DNA from: Natrarchaeobaculum aegyptiacum
GTDB lineage: Archaea > Halobacteriota > Halobacteria > Halobacteriales > Natrialbaceae
Length of the DNA stretch: 64,000 nucleotides
Reading direction: 5' to 3'
Assembly: GCF_002156705.1 (NCBI RefSeq)
Contig: NZ_CP019893.1
Span: forward strand, 3,286,001 to 3,350,000
A program made the translations under genes and the position numbers. Under the pieces are notes generated by a model, which was given only the letters and a program-made list of their open reading frames with translations, ran no database searches and had not been told where the DNA came from. Within the stretch, counting starts at the first letter, position 1. Every line of letters begins with the position of its first letter. Positions 1 to 9,740 of this stretch are shown in pieces.

Positions 1-476
1 TCGGAAGAGATGGTCGAGATCATCTCGGCGTACTCGACATCGGCAACGCGGTCGACCGCGTGGACGAGCGGGATCGTCGCCTGGCCGCCGCAGGTGACCA
101 TGTTGATGTTGTCTTCGGTGCCGATCACGTCCTCGGCGTTGACCGCCGGGACGGTGTAGGGGCCGACCGCGGCGGGCGTGAGATCGATCGCGAACAGTCC
201 GAGGTCCTCGTAGACCGGTGCCTGCTGTGCGTGGACACCTGCGGTCGTCGCCTCGAAGACGACGTCGAACTCGTCTGCGTGTTCACGGACGCTGTCGATA
301 CCCTCCGTGCCGACGTCGATACCTTCGTCGACGGCCGCCTGCAGGCCGTCTGATTCCTCGACGGGGAAGATGCCGATCATCCGCTGCAGGGTGATCGTCT
401 CACTTCTATCGAGGATCTTATACATGAGGTCGGTCCCGATGTTCCCAGGACCCACTATCGCTGCATCAAGCGGCAT
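1..476 (-). CDS. Acetaldehyde dehydrogenase (acetylating), MhpF-like, 3' part outside window
   Basis: Only the N-terminal 158 residues are inside the window. The start ATG is at 476. The chain opens with a Rossmann nucleotide-binding motif, GPGNIGTDL, and contains NMVTCGGQATIP, whose Cys matches the acyl-enzyme cysteine of acetylating acetaldehyde dehydrogenases. Members of this family oxidise acetaldehyde to acetyl-CoA with NAD+ and CoA. In meta-cleavage pathways they usually work with a 4-hydroxy-2-oxovalerate aldolase that channels acetaldehyde to them. If that partner exists here it lies outside the window, downstream on the minus strand. Assignment to the family is firm; the pathway is inferred. 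Confidence 0.88.
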   Translation of the reverse strand, partial: MPLDAAIVGPGNIGTDLMYKILDRSETITLQRMIGIFPVEESDGLQAAVDEGIDVGTEGIDSVREHADEFDVVFEATTAGVHAQQAPVYEDLGLFAIDLTPAAVGPYTVPAVNAEDVIGTEDNINMVTCGGQATIPLVHAVDRVADVEYAEMISTISS

Positions 477-606
477 ACGGCCGACCAATCGGCTCACCGC
501 TATTTAACAGTGTTGGAGATGAATACTTTGGTGGTGCGAACGCGGTAGAGGCGGTCGAATTCGAGGCAGCGAACGAATTATGCCGGCGGGGCGACAACCG
601 ACGGGT

Positions 607-891
607 ATGTCCGTGACCTGTGACTTCTACGGGCCGCTGCGGGAGGCGGTCGACCAGAAGACGCTCACCCGTGATCCGCCAACCGACGGAACCGTCGGGA
701 CGTTCCTCGAGTCCCTCGCTGCCGACTACCCCGAACTGGACGACCTCCTCTTCGAGGACGGCGACCTCCAGTCGACGGCGAACGTCTCGGTGAACGCGAG
801 ACACCTGCGGCTCGAGGAGGGTCTCGAGACGCCGCTCGAAGCCGGAGACAGGGTTCGGCTGTACCCGCCGATCGAGGGCGGGCGGCTGTAA
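607..891 (+). CDS. MoaD/ThiS-type ubiquitin-like small modifier protein
   Basis: A 94-residue beta-grasp protein. Family traits are the opening strand VTCDFYGPLREAV, the NARHL segment and the end LYPPIEGG. MoaD/ThiS/SAMP proteins carry sulfur as a C-terminal thiocarboxylate after adenylation by an E1-like enzyme, and in haloarchaea also modify proteins. The Gly-Gly here is followed by two more residues, Arg-Leu, so it is not exposed. An ATG at 580 would add nine residues; 607 is preferred because the fold begins right after it. The gene points at, and ends 89 bp from, the tungsten aldehyde oxidoreductase gene, which suggests a role in making its pterin cofactor. That link is inferred from position only. 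Confidence 0.8.
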   Translation: MSVTCDFYGPLREAVDQKTLTRDPPTDGTVGTFLESLAADYPELDDLLFEDGDLQSTANVSVNARHLRLEEGLETPLEAGDRVRLYPPIEGGRL

Positions 892-980
892 TCGTCGGGA
901 AAACCGCGAGAAGTGCGTGGAGTGTGGTCCGGGTGGTGGGTGTTTGTACGGCTGGTGAGGGTATGACCCGTCAGTCCCGA

Positions 981-2651
981 TCAGTCCGCACTCGCTGACG
1001 CGTCGACGCGATCCGATGGGACCGTGCCGTCGTCGTTCCAGCCGCGGGCGTCGTAGTATTCCTGAATCGACGATTCGAGGTCCGGCAGGTCGTAGGGCAC
1101 CCAGTCGTCGGCTGCGTCCATGCCACGCTGGTTGTTGAAGTGGCGCTCGAGTTCGACGACGCGGGCACCGACGGCCTGCAGGTCGTCGTAGTCGGCGTCC
1201 AGAACGAGTTCGAAGTGTTCGGCCTCGACGGCGCGGCCGATCCCGAACTGGCAGACGATTCCGCAGTCCCGGAGGGCGTTGCGGTTCTCGTTTTCGACGA
1301 CGTCGTTGGCCTTACCGGCGGTCCCCTCGGGGTCGATCCGGCCGTGGTACTCGTCGATCATCGTCGTCGAGTACATGTGGTCACCGCCGCGGTTCGCGAC
1401 GGCGTACGAGAGGCCCTGCCCGTTGACCGCGCGGCCGTCGTGGGCGGCGAGCTCCAGGCCCTTGATCGCCCAGTTGTCGACGCCGAGGTCCTCGTGGACG
1501 CGTGCGACGCCTTCGGCGAGGAGGTCGCCGTCGCCCTCGCGGTAGGCGATTTTCTCGACGAGGTCGTGAACGAGGTCGGCGTTGCCGAACTCGTCTTCGC
1601 TCGCGAGGTAGGCGGCGACGGTCACTCCGGCGGAGATAGTGTCCATCCCGAGCCGATCACAGAGTTCGTTGGACTTCATCACGTCGACGATGTCGTCGAC
1701 GCCACAGTTCGAGCCGAACGAGAACACCGTCTCGAACTCCGGCCCTTCGGTCTCGAGGCCCGTCTCCTCGTCACGCGTGGGAAGCTTGCAGGCAAAGGCA
1801 CAGACCGAACACGATGCCTTCTCGTATTTTTTCTCCTCGACGGCGTTGCCACCGATATCCGCCGCAGCGTCGAACGACATGTCGGCGTAGTACCGCGTCG
1901 GCAGGGAGAACTCGTCGTTCAGGAACTCGGTGAGACTCGTGGTCCCCTGACGACGCATGATGTCGTCGCTCGTGGCGGCCTGCTGGTGGAGTTCCATCTG
2001 GACGTCCTCGGCGGGAATCTCGACCTCCGGTGCGGAGTCCCCGGTGAAGGACATGGTCTTGACGTTCTTCGCACCCATGACGGCACCGAGGCCGCCGCGA
2101 CCGAACGCCCGTTCGTCGTAGGTCATCACGGACGCGAACCGAACTTCGTTCTCACCGGCGGGACCGATGGTGACGAGGTTTTCGGCCTCGAGCCCGTGAC
2201 GGTCGTTCAGTACCTCGGTCACGTCGGGAACTTCCGCGCCCTCGAGTTCCGGGACCTCCTCGAACTCCACACCGTCGTCGGTGACGTGGATGGCGAGCAG
2301 ATCGTCGCTCTCGCCGACGATTTCGACGACGCTGTGGCCGGTGTCGACGAAGTTTCGCGAGAGGTAGCCGCCAGCGTTCGAGGAGAGCAGGCCGTCGGTT
2401 AGCGGCGAGAGACCGGTCAGGCTCATCCGACCGGTAAAGCTCATTCGGGACTGCTGGAGCGGGCCGGTCGCGAGGTAGAGTCGGTTTTCGGGGCCGAGCG
2501 GATCCGCGTCGAAGGGGATTCGGTCGTGGGCGAGTTTCGTCGCGACGCCGCGGCCGCCGATGAACGACTCGAGGACGTCGTCGATTCGCGACGTCGTCGC
2601 GGTCCGTTCACCGACGTCGATGGTCAGTAACGTGCCGTTCGCGTGTAACAT
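981..2651 (-). CDS. Tungsten-containing aldehyde ferredoxin oxidoreductase
   Basis: A protein of 556 residues that would oxidise aldehydes to acids with ferredoxin as electron acceptor, using a tungsto-bispterin and one 4Fe-4S cluster. The cluster ligands are visible as Cys281, Cys284 and Cys288 in CSVCAFACK, with a fourth Cys near 463-467 (DCGIVCQFG). N-terminal family blocks such as GGRGVATKL (32-40) and TGPLQQSRMSFTGR (62-75) are present. The reading frame stays open upstream to 3047, but homology begins at the ATG at 2651; the extra part is low-complexity. The protein is a little shorter than the roughly 600 residues of hyperthermophile enzymes. The gene is tail to tail with the MoaD-like gene. 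Confidence 0.9.
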   Translation of the reverse strand: MLHANGTLLTIDVGERTATTSRIDDVLESFIGGRGVATKLAHDRIPFDADPLGPENRLYLATGPLQQSRMSFTGRMSLTGLSPLTDGLLSSNAGGYLSRNFVDTGHSVVEIVGESDDLLAIHVTDDGVEFEEVPELEGAEVPDVTEVLNDRHGLEAENLVTIGPAGENEVRFASVMTYDERAFGRGGLGAVMGAKNVKTMSFTGDSAPEVEIPAEDVQMELHQQAATSDDIMRRQGTTSLTEFLNDEFSLPTRYYADMSFDAAADIGGNAVEEKKYEKASCSVCAFACKLPTRDEETGLETEGPEFETVFSFGSNCGVDDIVDVMKSNELCDRLGMDTISAGVTVAAYLASEDEFGNADLVHDLVEKIAYREGDGDLLAEGVARVHEDLGVDNWAIKGLELAAHDGRAVNGQGLSYAVANRGGDHMYSTTMIDEYHGRIDPEGTAGKANDVVENENRNALRDCGIVCQFGIGRAVEAEHFELVLDADYDDLQAVGARVVELERHFNNQRGMDAADDWVPYDLPDLESSIQEYYDARGWNDDGTVPSDRVDASASAD

Positions 2652-3118
2652 CACCTGCACGGTACAGAGCGAACCCCCAAAATCTCTCCGAAATCTATCA
2701 GTATGTGTATGTGAAAACGGAGAACGAACCGCATCGGCACAGAACCGATACCAGAAGATGGGTAGAACAGGCACTCCCGGGACTCGTGCTGGACCGAGGT
2801 CCACGTCACCTCGACGAAATCGCGATGATTCGGTCGCCTCGCACCAGCCGAGGCCGAAAGCCTTCGTCCTGCCGGCGGGAGCCGCCGGTTCGGGGTTGGC
2901 TGGCTGGTCGCTGACGGTCGTCATCCCGACGCCGATCTGGTCTGTCCCGATGTCGATCTGGTCAGAGACGACTCGAGCGCGCCCGCGGTCAGCCGGGTGG
3001 ACCGATCGTGCGAGCCTGTACTCGGTGTCATCGTCGATCACGTGCACCGCAAGGTGATCACCGGCGACGACTGCCGCAACCCGGAGTCATTTTGACCACC
3101 TCTATAGATTTCGAGTAG
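2652..3118. other. Intergenic region between divergent genes
   Basis: About 470 bp separate the aldehyde oxidoreductase from the anion transporter. It presumably holds both promoters. The sequence CGATCTGGTC occurs twice, at 2933-2942 and 2954-2963, 21 bp (about two helical turns) apart. No gene was recognised; the open frame running through on the minus strand has no recognisable domain. Confidence 0.4.
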
Positions 3119-4516
3119 ATGAACTCAGTCGGTGTCGTCGAGCGGCTCACCGGGTCACCGAAAGCAGCGTTTTTCCTCGCGATCGTGCTCGCCGCAGCCG
3201 TCGGCGTCGGGCTGGCCGGCTGGGGCGACGCGTCGGTCATGCTCGCGATCACGGTCTTCTGTATCGTCCTGTGGGTGCTGACGCCGATCTCGCCTGCATA
3301 CACTGGATTGCTCGGGATCGCACTCATCGGACTCGCGTTCTCGACCGACCTCGCACTCACCGGCTTCGAGTCGCCAGCGACGTGGCTAATCGGTTTCGGC
3401 CTCCTGATGGGGGAAGCGACTCGCCGGAGCGGTCTCGCGAGCTGGATCGGGCAGTGGCTCCTGAAACGGAGCGTTCCGGCATCACTCACCGACGGCCTTC
3501 GAGCCTACAGGCGGGCGTTGCTGGCGCTCTCTCTCGCCGCACACCTGCTCGCTTTCTTCATCCCCTCGGCGCTCATCCGCGTCCTCGTGCTGGCCCCGAT
3601 CCTGATCGAGGTCGGCGAGAACTTCGAGTCCCGGAAAGCGAAAGTCGGCCTCTTCCTGGGGCCGATCTTCGCGAGCTGGTATGGGTCGTCAGGCATTCTG
3701 ACGGCGGATCTCCCGAACATCATCATCTCGGGGATGGGCCGGTCGATCGGCGACCACACGATCACCTGGTCGGAGTGGCTCTTCCACATGTATCCGATCA
3801 TGGGACTGACGCGGGTCTTCCTCGTGGTAGCGGTCGTCTACGTGCTCTTTCGTCCACCGGCAGGAAGCGGCGTCGACATCACTACCGGCTCGCTGCCCGA
3901 CCCCACCGGGACCGAACGACGCATGCTCGTCTTCCTCCTGCTCGGCGTCGGCATCTGGGTCACCGACTTCGTCCACGGTTTCCACCCGGTCACCGGCGCC
4001 GTCGTCGTCGTCGCGCTCGCGTTCCTGCCCGGCATCGGCGTCGCGGACTTCGAATCCGCTGGCTCCGACGTCGACTTCACCCTGTTGTTCTTCTACGCCG
4101 CCGTCTTCGCCATCGGCGACGGCCTCGCGCACACCGGTTTCACCGACGACGCCGCCACCTCAATCCTCGATGTTATCCCCTCTGACGCTCACCTCGCGGT
4201 GATCCTCTCGATCGTCTTCCTCACGGCCATCGGCCTCTCCTTTTTCATGGAGGGGCTGGCGGTCGCGAGCGTCCTGACGCCGGTGGTGATCTCCTACGCC
4301 GAGGCCGCCGGGCTCCCGATGACGCCCGTGTTGATGGCCGAAGCGATCGCTCTAAGTGCGTACTTCTTCCCCTACCAGTCGGCCGTCCTCATCGTCATCC
4401 TCGCTCAGGACGTCGTCGACACCCGCGAGTTGATCCGAACCACTGCCGCGTGTTCGCTGGCGACGATCGTTTTCCTCGTCCCGCTCCAGTTCTTGCTGTT
4501 CTCGGTGCTGTACTGA
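3119..4516 (+). CDS. SLC13/DASS-family anion transporter
   Basis: A 465-residue, very hydrophobic protein with about eleven to twelve membrane segments, beginning with a helix at roughly residues 14-34. The overall layout and segments such as WLIGFGLLMGEATRRSGLA and SFFMEGLAVASVLTPVV fit the divalent anion:Na+ symporter group, whose members import dicarboxylates, sulfate or related anions with sodium. The substrate cannot be told. The gene is divergent from the aldehyde oxidoreductase and convergent with PEP carboxylase, so uptake of an organic acid feeding central metabolism is possible but unproven. No clear promoter or Shine-Dalgarno fixes the start; the first ATG was taken. Confidence 0.75.
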   Translation: MNSVGVVERLTGSPKAAFFLAIVLAAAVGVGLAGWGDASVMLAITVFCIVLWVLTPISPAYTGLLGIALIGLAFSTDLALTGFESPATWLIGFGLLMGEATRRSGLASWIGQWLLKRSVPASLTDGLRAYRRALLALSLAAHLLAFFIPSALIRVLVLAPILIEVGENFESRKAKVGLFLGPIFASWYGSSGILTADLPNIIISGMGRSIGDHTITWSEWLFHMYPIMGLTRVFLVVAVVYVLFRPPAGSGVDITTGSLPDPTGTERRMLVFLLLGVGIWVTDFVHGFHPVTGAVVVVALAFLPGIGVADFESAGSDVDFTLLFFYAAVFAIGDGLAHTGFTDDAATSILDVIPSDAHLAVILSIVFLTAIGLSFFMEGLAVASVLTPVVISYAEAAGLPMTPVLMAEAIALSAYFFPYQSAVLIVILAQDVVDTRELIRTTAACSLATIVFLVPLQFLLFSVLY

Positions 4517-4611
4517 CCGTCACTCTCGAGTGAGGGCCGACCGGGCTATCGGATTGCGAGTCGTCCCGGTGGTTCGACGAACCGTGTTCAGGTCGGGCTG
4601 GTAAGACTCGA

Positions 4612-7302
4612 TCAGCCCGTGTTCTTCATCCCCGCAGCGATTCCCTTGACCGTCAGCCGGAGGGTGCGTTCCTCAACGTCGGTCCGATGGGTCTGACGGA
4701 GCAGATACGTCTGCAACAGGTTCAACGGGTCGACGTACGGGTTCCGACGCTCGAGATTCTCGCCGAGCCAGTCACGGGTGTGTAGCTGGTCGCGCTGGCC
4801 GATCTCGGTGACCAGTTCGACTGCGCGTTCGTACTCCTCGGACAGGCGTGGGAAGAACTTCTCACGACGCTGTTCGTCGGCGAGGTCGGCGTAGTGGGCA
4901 GCGATCTCGAGTTCGGTCCGCGAGAGCGAGAGGGCCGCGTTGTCGAGCGTCGACCGGAAGAACGGCCACTCGTCGTACATCTCCTGAAGCGTAGCCACGG
5001 AGCCTCCATCGTCGAGGTAGGCGTCGATCCCCGAGGCGACGGCGTACCAGCCGGGGAGGATACACCGCGACTGGGTCCAGGAGAACACCCACGGGATCGC
5101 CCGCAGGTCCTCGACGGTTCGCTCGCCGCTTCGAGAGGCCGGTCGGGAGCCGAGGTTCAGGTCCTCGATCACCGTGATCGGCGTCGCCTCCTCGAAGTAG
5201 CGGACGAAGCCGTCGCTCTCGAGCAGGTCGCGGTACTCCCGGCGGGCGGCGTCGGCCATCGTCTCCATGGCCTCGATCCACTCGTCCTCGACGGCCTCTT
5301 CGGGCTGGTCGAGCGCGTACAGTCGCGCCCGTAGCTGGGCGTTGAGCATCTGCTCGATGTTGCGCTCGGCGATCCGCGGGTTGCCGTACTTCTCGGCGAT
5401 GGCCTCGCCCTGTTCAGTGAACTTCACCTGTCCCGTCACAGTGGAGTTCGGCAGCGCGAGCAGGGCCTCGCTCATCGGTCCACCGCCGCGAGAGATCGAG
5501 CCGCCACGGCCGTGGAACAGCCGCATGGTGACGTCGTACTCGTCACAGATCTCGCCGAGGCGGCGCTGGTTCCTGTACAGCGACCAGTTGGCCGCCAGAA
5601 ACCCATTCTCCTTGTTCGAGTCGGAGTAGCCGAGCATGATCTCCTGGGTCTGGCCACGTGCGGCGAGTGCCTGCGCGTAGGCCTCGTTCTCGAACAGCGT
5701 CCCCATGATGCGCTTGGCCCCCGAGAGTGCAGACTCGGTCTCGAGCAGCGGCACCACGTCCAGCCCGCAGTGTTCGGGCAGGGAAACGACGCCGGCCTGA
5801 TCGGCCAGGAAGAGCACCTCGAGGACGTGACTCGGCTCTTCAGTCATCGAGATGCAGTAGGTGTCGATCGCCTCGACGCCGTACTCGGCCTGCCAGTCGG
5901 CCAGCCGGTCGAACAGCTCGAGAACGCGAGCCGCGTCGTCCGACAGATCACCGACCTGCGCGAGATCGATCACCGACTCGTCCTGGCAAATTGCATCCGT
6001 GAGGAACTCGACGCGCTCGTCCTCGCTCAGGCGCTTGTACTCGATGCCCTCGCGCTCGAGCGCCTCGGCGATGGCGTCGGTGTGTTTCTGGCGGTGATCC
6101 CGGAGGTCGAGGCTGGCGAGTGAGAAACCGAACGTCGTGACCTGCCGGCGAAGCGGATCGACGTGGGCCTCGACGACGCTCGCTGCACCGTTATCACGGA
6201 GGCTCCTCGCGATGAGTTCGAGGTCCGCCCGCAGTTCGGCAGCGTCGTCGTAGCCCCCGGGGCGGACGTCACCGACGCGGTCGAGCCGTTCGCGCATCAG
6301 TTTGAGTTTCTGGCGGTAGGGTTCGTCCGGATACCGCTCGGTCGCCGTCCGCGCACTTCCCGGCAGACGCTCGAGGTCCGCTTCGAGTGAGGCCTCGAGT
6401 TCCGGCCCGACGTCGACCCGGTGGCCGTCCTGGCTCACCACGCCGGAGAGGCGCTTGAGTTCGTCCCGGTAGTTCTCGAGAACGACCTCGCGCTGGCGCG
6501 CGAGGGTGGTCTCGGTCACCTCGGGCGTGACGAAGGGGTTCCCGTCGCGGTCGCTACCGGCCCACGAACGGAACTCGAACAGTTTGGGGATCTCGAGGTC
6601 GGCGTCGATCGCCTCGTCGATGGCGTCGGCCAGTTCGTCGTAGACCTCTCCGACGACGTCGAACAGCGTGTTCTCGAGGTACCACTGGACGTTTCGGGCC
6701 TCGTCTTCGGGTTCGGGCTGTCGGTTCCGTACCTGTGGCGTTTGCCAGAGACTCGTCACTTCCGCATCGACGTCGCGCCAGACCTGCGATCCTTCTTTCT
6801 CGGTCAACAGCCGCTCGTCGAGCGTCTCGAGTGCCGTGGAGATCTCCCTGAGCTTCGATTTGACGGTCTTTCGACGTGCCTCCGTCGGGTGGGCGGTGAA
6901 CGTCGGCTCGATGAGGACGTCGTCGAGGATCTGCTGGACGGCCTCGACGTCTGTCTCGGCGAGTTCGTCCGCAACGGCCTCGAGACTGTTCTCGAGGGTT
7001 CCCTCGTGTGACTCGGTGCGAATCGTCCGCACGCGTTCGCGCTCTTCGGCGAGGTTGATCAACTCGAAGTAGGTCGTGAACGCGCGAGCGACGATTCGCT
7101 GTTTGTGTGGTGACAGGTTCCGAAGTTCCGTCACCAGCGGCTCACGGGATTCGAGGTTCCCTGATCGGTAGTCGATGGCGGACCGCCGACATGATTCGAC
7201 GGTGTCAAATGCATCGCGTGAGGTCTGGTCCTCGATGACGTCCCCGAGAAGTGCCCCGAGTTCGCGGACGTCCTGTCGGACCTCCCTGTTGTGCAATTGC
7301 AT
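4612..7302 (-). CDS. ppc: Phosphoenolpyruvate carboxylase
   Basis: A full bacterial-type PEP carboxylase of 896 residues that adds bicarbonate to PEP to give oxaloacetate, refilling the citric acid cycle. Catalytic His138 lies in TFTAHPTEARRK, the same number as in the E. coli enzyme. Also present are FRSWAGSDRDGNPFVTP, the glycine-rich loop FHGRGGSISRGGGP, and the usual C-terminus ending in GMKNTG. The open frame runs upstream to 7491, but the ATG at 7302 matches the family N-terminus and has a T-rich TATA-like box about 26 nt before it. Codon use is like that of its neighbours and nothing is missing. Confidence 0.97.
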   Translation of the reverse strand: MQLHNREVRQDVRELGALLGDVIEDQTSRDAFDTVESCRRSAIDYRSGNLESREPLVTELRNLSPHKQRIVARAFTTYFELINLAEERERVRTIRTESHEGTLENSLEAVADELAETDVEAVQQILDDVLIEPTFTAHPTEARRKTVKSKLREISTALETLDERLLTEKEGSQVWRDVDAEVTSLWQTPQVRNRQPEPEDEARNVQWYLENTLFDVVGEVYDELADAIDEAIDADLEIPKLFEFRSWAGSDRDGNPFVTPEVTETTLARQREVVLENYRDELKRLSGVVSQDGHRVDVGPELEASLEADLERLPGSARTATERYPDEPYRQKLKLMRERLDRVGDVRPGGYDDAAELRADLELIARSLRDNGAASVVEAHVDPLRRQVTTFGFSLASLDLRDHRQKHTDAIAEALEREGIEYKRLSEDERVEFLTDAICQDESVIDLAQVGDLSDDAARVLELFDRLADWQAEYGVEAIDTYCISMTEEPSHVLEVLFLADQAGVVSLPEHCGLDVVPLLETESALSGAKRIMGTLFENEAYAQALAARGQTQEIMLGYSDSNKENGFLAANWSLYRNQRRLGEICDEYDVTMRLFHGRGGSISRGGGPMSEALLALPNSTVTGQVKFTEQGEAIAEKYGNPRIAERNIEQMLNAQLRARLYALDQPEEAVEDEWIEAMETMADAARREYRDLLESDGFVRYFEEATPITVIEDLNLGSRPASRSGERTVEDLRAIPWVFSWTQSRCILPGWYAVASGIDAYLDDGGSVATLQEMYDEWPFFRSTLDNAALSLSRTELEIAAHYADLADEQRREKFFPRLSEEYERAVELVTEIGQRDQLHTRDWLGENLERRNPYVDPLNLLQTYLLRQTHRTDVEERTLRLTVKGIAAGMKNTG

Positions 7303-7324
7303 ACTACACCAGCACCGCTCACCC

Positions 7325-7332
7325 CTAAAAAA
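7325..7332 (-). promoter_or_regulatory. TATA-like box of ppc
   Basis: TTTTTTAG on the minus strand is centred about 26 nt before the ppc ATG at 7302, the spacing expected if transcription starts at the start codon. Confidence 0.5.
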
Positions 7333-7736
7333 CCCAGTGAATTTCGCCGGTACTATACACATTTGCCATGTGAGATTCTGACGAGTCCCACGTGAGTCGA
7401 ACACACCGACCGTGGTGGTTGAACGATCAGGTGGCCAGTTACGACCGGTTGGCTGGTGGAGACTTCTGCTGTGGCACACGACACTGGCCAATAGCTATGG
7501 GAAAATATAATACAATTCAGATGACCTGTTGAGACGTCATACGAAACTGGGATCTGATCACCAGCGAGCGTGTATCAGTCACTGTATCGGCTTTCTACGA
7601 GCAGTATTGGCTCACCTGTGGACTACGTAACGAGTCGACTACCGGTCAGCACGTGTCCTCCAGAAACCACAGACGTTGGCCGAGATTCGTGCGTACAGTC
7701 CAGGAAACTCGCTCCCCCGCCTCCGCTCCTAGATTA

Positions 7737-7779
7737 ATGAAGGAAATTATATAGGATCAGCCAATGATTTTTCCTTCAT
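7737..7779. repeat. Inverted repeat, 10-bp arms, around a TATA-like sequence
   Basis: ATGAAGGAAA (7737-7746) and TTTCCTTCAT (7770-7779) are perfect inverted copies separated by 23 bp. The spacer contains TTATATAG, which resembles an archaeal TATA box. It lies about 300 bp before the aldehyde dehydrogenase, so its target is unclear. Confidence 0.5.
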
Positions 7780-8078
7780 CATATTGTCCGGCCCGCACGA
7801 CCGGTGCTATTTTCCACGCCGCCAGATACTGTTCGGCCACTCCCTTAGCGACGGAAATTAGAGTCCGTCGACGCGAATTACAGCCGCTTCGACGTCTTCG
7901 AGGATCGCACCTCAGCCACCCACGGTGGAGGATCGATCGGATGTGTCGGCCGCGAGTGCCCCGTATCTCGACAGATCGGTCGTGGTCGGCTGTTCCGATA
8001 CCGATTCGCCCGCGTCAATGTGGTGACTTCGGTGTAACCACACGCATATGTAGGTGGACAAAATATGGATAGCTGGCT

Positions 8079-9563
8079 ATGCCAGAAACGGTCTCACACA
8101 CAGCTGACTGGAACGCACTGTACATCGACGGTCAGTGGGTCACGGGCGGCGGCGAGAGCATTTCCGTCGAAGATCCATCGACTCGAGAGGTGTTCGCGGA
8201 GGTACCGGCCGGCACGGAAGCCGACGTCGACGCGGCCTACGAAGCGGCGGCGACCGCACAGGAGGAGTGGGCTCAGTCGCCACCAGCCGTTCGACAGGAG
8301 GTCATCGAGCAGTTCCTGCACAACTTAGAGGAGCACGAAGCGGAACTGGTCGAACTGATGAGCCACGAGTGTGGGGGGATGGCCGGCTACGGCCACACGG
8401 CACACGAACTCGCGGCCGACCAGGCGATGGAGGCGGCGACGCTGCCCCGTCGGATGAAAGGCGAGCACGCGGCGTCGAACATTCCGGGGAAAGAGCACGT
8501 CGTCAAGCGCGAGCCAAAGGGCGTCGTCACGGTCATCTCGCCGTGGAACTTCCCGCTGAACCTCTCGGCGCGAGCCGTGCTGCCGGCGATCGCCGCCGGG
8601 AACACGGTCGTCCTCAAACCGTCGACTAACACCCCGATCGTCGGCGGGTTGTTGTTCGCGAAGCTCTTCGAGGATACGGACCTGCCAGACGGCGTCATCA
8701 ACGTCGTCACCGGCCGCGGCTCCGACATCGGCGACCACGTCGCTTCCCACCCCGAAAGCAACGTCGTCGCGTTCACCGGTTCGACCGAAGTCGGCCGACA
8801 CGTCGCCGGACTCGCCGGCGAGAACCTCGCGACGCCCGCGATGGAACTCGGCGGAAACAACGTCCACATCGTCACCGAGGATGCGGACCTCGACCGTGCG
8901 ATCGACGGCGCGGTCTTCGGTAGCTTCATCCACCAGGGACAGGTCTGCATCTCGATCAACCGCCACCTCGTTCACGAGAACGTCTACGAGGAGTACGTCA
9001 ACCGACTCACAGAGCGCGCAGAGTCACTCGTCGCCGGGAACGCTCACGAGCAGGTCCACCTCGGCCCCGTGATCGACGAGGTCCAGCGTGACGAGATGCT
9101 CGAGTACGTCGAGGAGACGATCGAGGCCGGCGCGACCCTCGAGACCGGCGGCGAGGTCGTCGACCTCGAGGGCGTCGAAGACTCGCTGGTCGTCGCGCCG
9201 ACGGTCATCTCCGACGCGACCAACGACATGGCCGCCGCGTGCAACGAGCACTTCGGCCCGATCGCACCGGTGATCCCGTACTCCGACGTCGACGAGGCCG
9301 TCGAGATGGCCAACGCGACGGAGTTCGGTCTCTCCGGGTCCGTCCACGCTGGCGACCTCGGCACCGCGATGGAGATCGCCGACCGACTCGAGACCGGAAT
9401 GGTCCACATCGGCGACCAGCCGATCAACGACGAAGCTCACGTCCCGTTCAGCGGGACCGGGGCGTCCGGCATGGGTGGGTACAACACCGAGGACTTCCTC
9501 GACGAGATCACCGAGAAGAAGTGGATCTCGATCCAGCACGACCCTCGTGAGTACCCCTTCTGA
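8079..9563 (+). CDS. NAD(P)-dependent aldehyde dehydrogenase
   Basis: A 494-residue member of the ALDH superfamily that oxidises an aldehyde to the acid. Catalytic residues are in place: Asn157 in PWNFP, Glu256 in MELGGNN and nucleophile Cys290 in GQVC. The FTGSTEVG cofactor loop is at 232-239. The sequence is closest in style to benzaldehyde/salicylaldehyde/vanillin-type ALDHs, but that is an impression and does not fix the substrate. It stands alone on the plus strand and converges with an AMP-ligase-like gene 177 bp downstream. Confidence 0.92.
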   Translation: MPETVSHTADWNALYIDGQWVTGGGESISVEDPSTREVFAEVPAGTEADVDAAYEAAATAQEEWAQSPPAVRQEVIEQFLHNLEEHEAELVELMSHECGGMAGYGHTAHELAADQAMEAATLPRRMKGEHAASNIPGKEHVVKREPKGVVTVISPWNFPLNLSARAVLPAIAAGNTVVLKPSTNTPIVGGLLFAKLFEDTDLPDGVINVVTGRGSDIGDHVASHPESNVVAFTGSTEVGRHVAGLAGENLATPAMELGGNNVHIVTEDADLDRAIDGAVFGSFIHQGQVCISINRHLVHENVYEEYVNRLTERAESLVAGNAHEQVHLGPVIDEVQRDEMLEYVEETIEAGATLETGGEVVDLEGVEDSLVVAPTVISDATNDMAAACNEHFGPIAPVIPYSDVDEAVEMANATEFGLSGSVHAGDLGTAMEIADRLETGMVHIGDQPINDEAHVPFSGTGASGMGGYNTEDFLDEITEKKWISIQHDPREYPF

Positions 9564-9740
9564 TCGGACCTCGCCGGCCGGGTTTGCCGTGTAATCCACC
9601 CTCGCCGAACTGCATCCACCACCGACGCTCCCTCCACCGTTCTGAGTCGACACCCCACGCTCGAATTGACCGGGAAAACGAATATACAGAACGAGGCGGG
9701 CGTAGCGAACCAATTCGTCTCGGACTCGCGATGGCGAGTG

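Larger units (their letters stand above)
7303..8078. other. Long intergenic region with an inverted repeat
   Basis: About 780 bp of lower-GC sequence between divergent ppc and the aldehyde dehydrogenase. No convincing gene was found; the longest plus-strand frame (7764-8072) has a composition unlike haloarchaeal proteins. The ppc promoter lies at the left end. An inverted repeat with 10-bp arms is at 7737-7779. Confidence 0.45.

Noticed and set aside
1140-2402. 420-residue plus-strand frame opposite the aldehyde oxidoreductase
   Set aside because: It is antisense to a clear gene; composition follows from GC-rich codon positions and no domain is seen.
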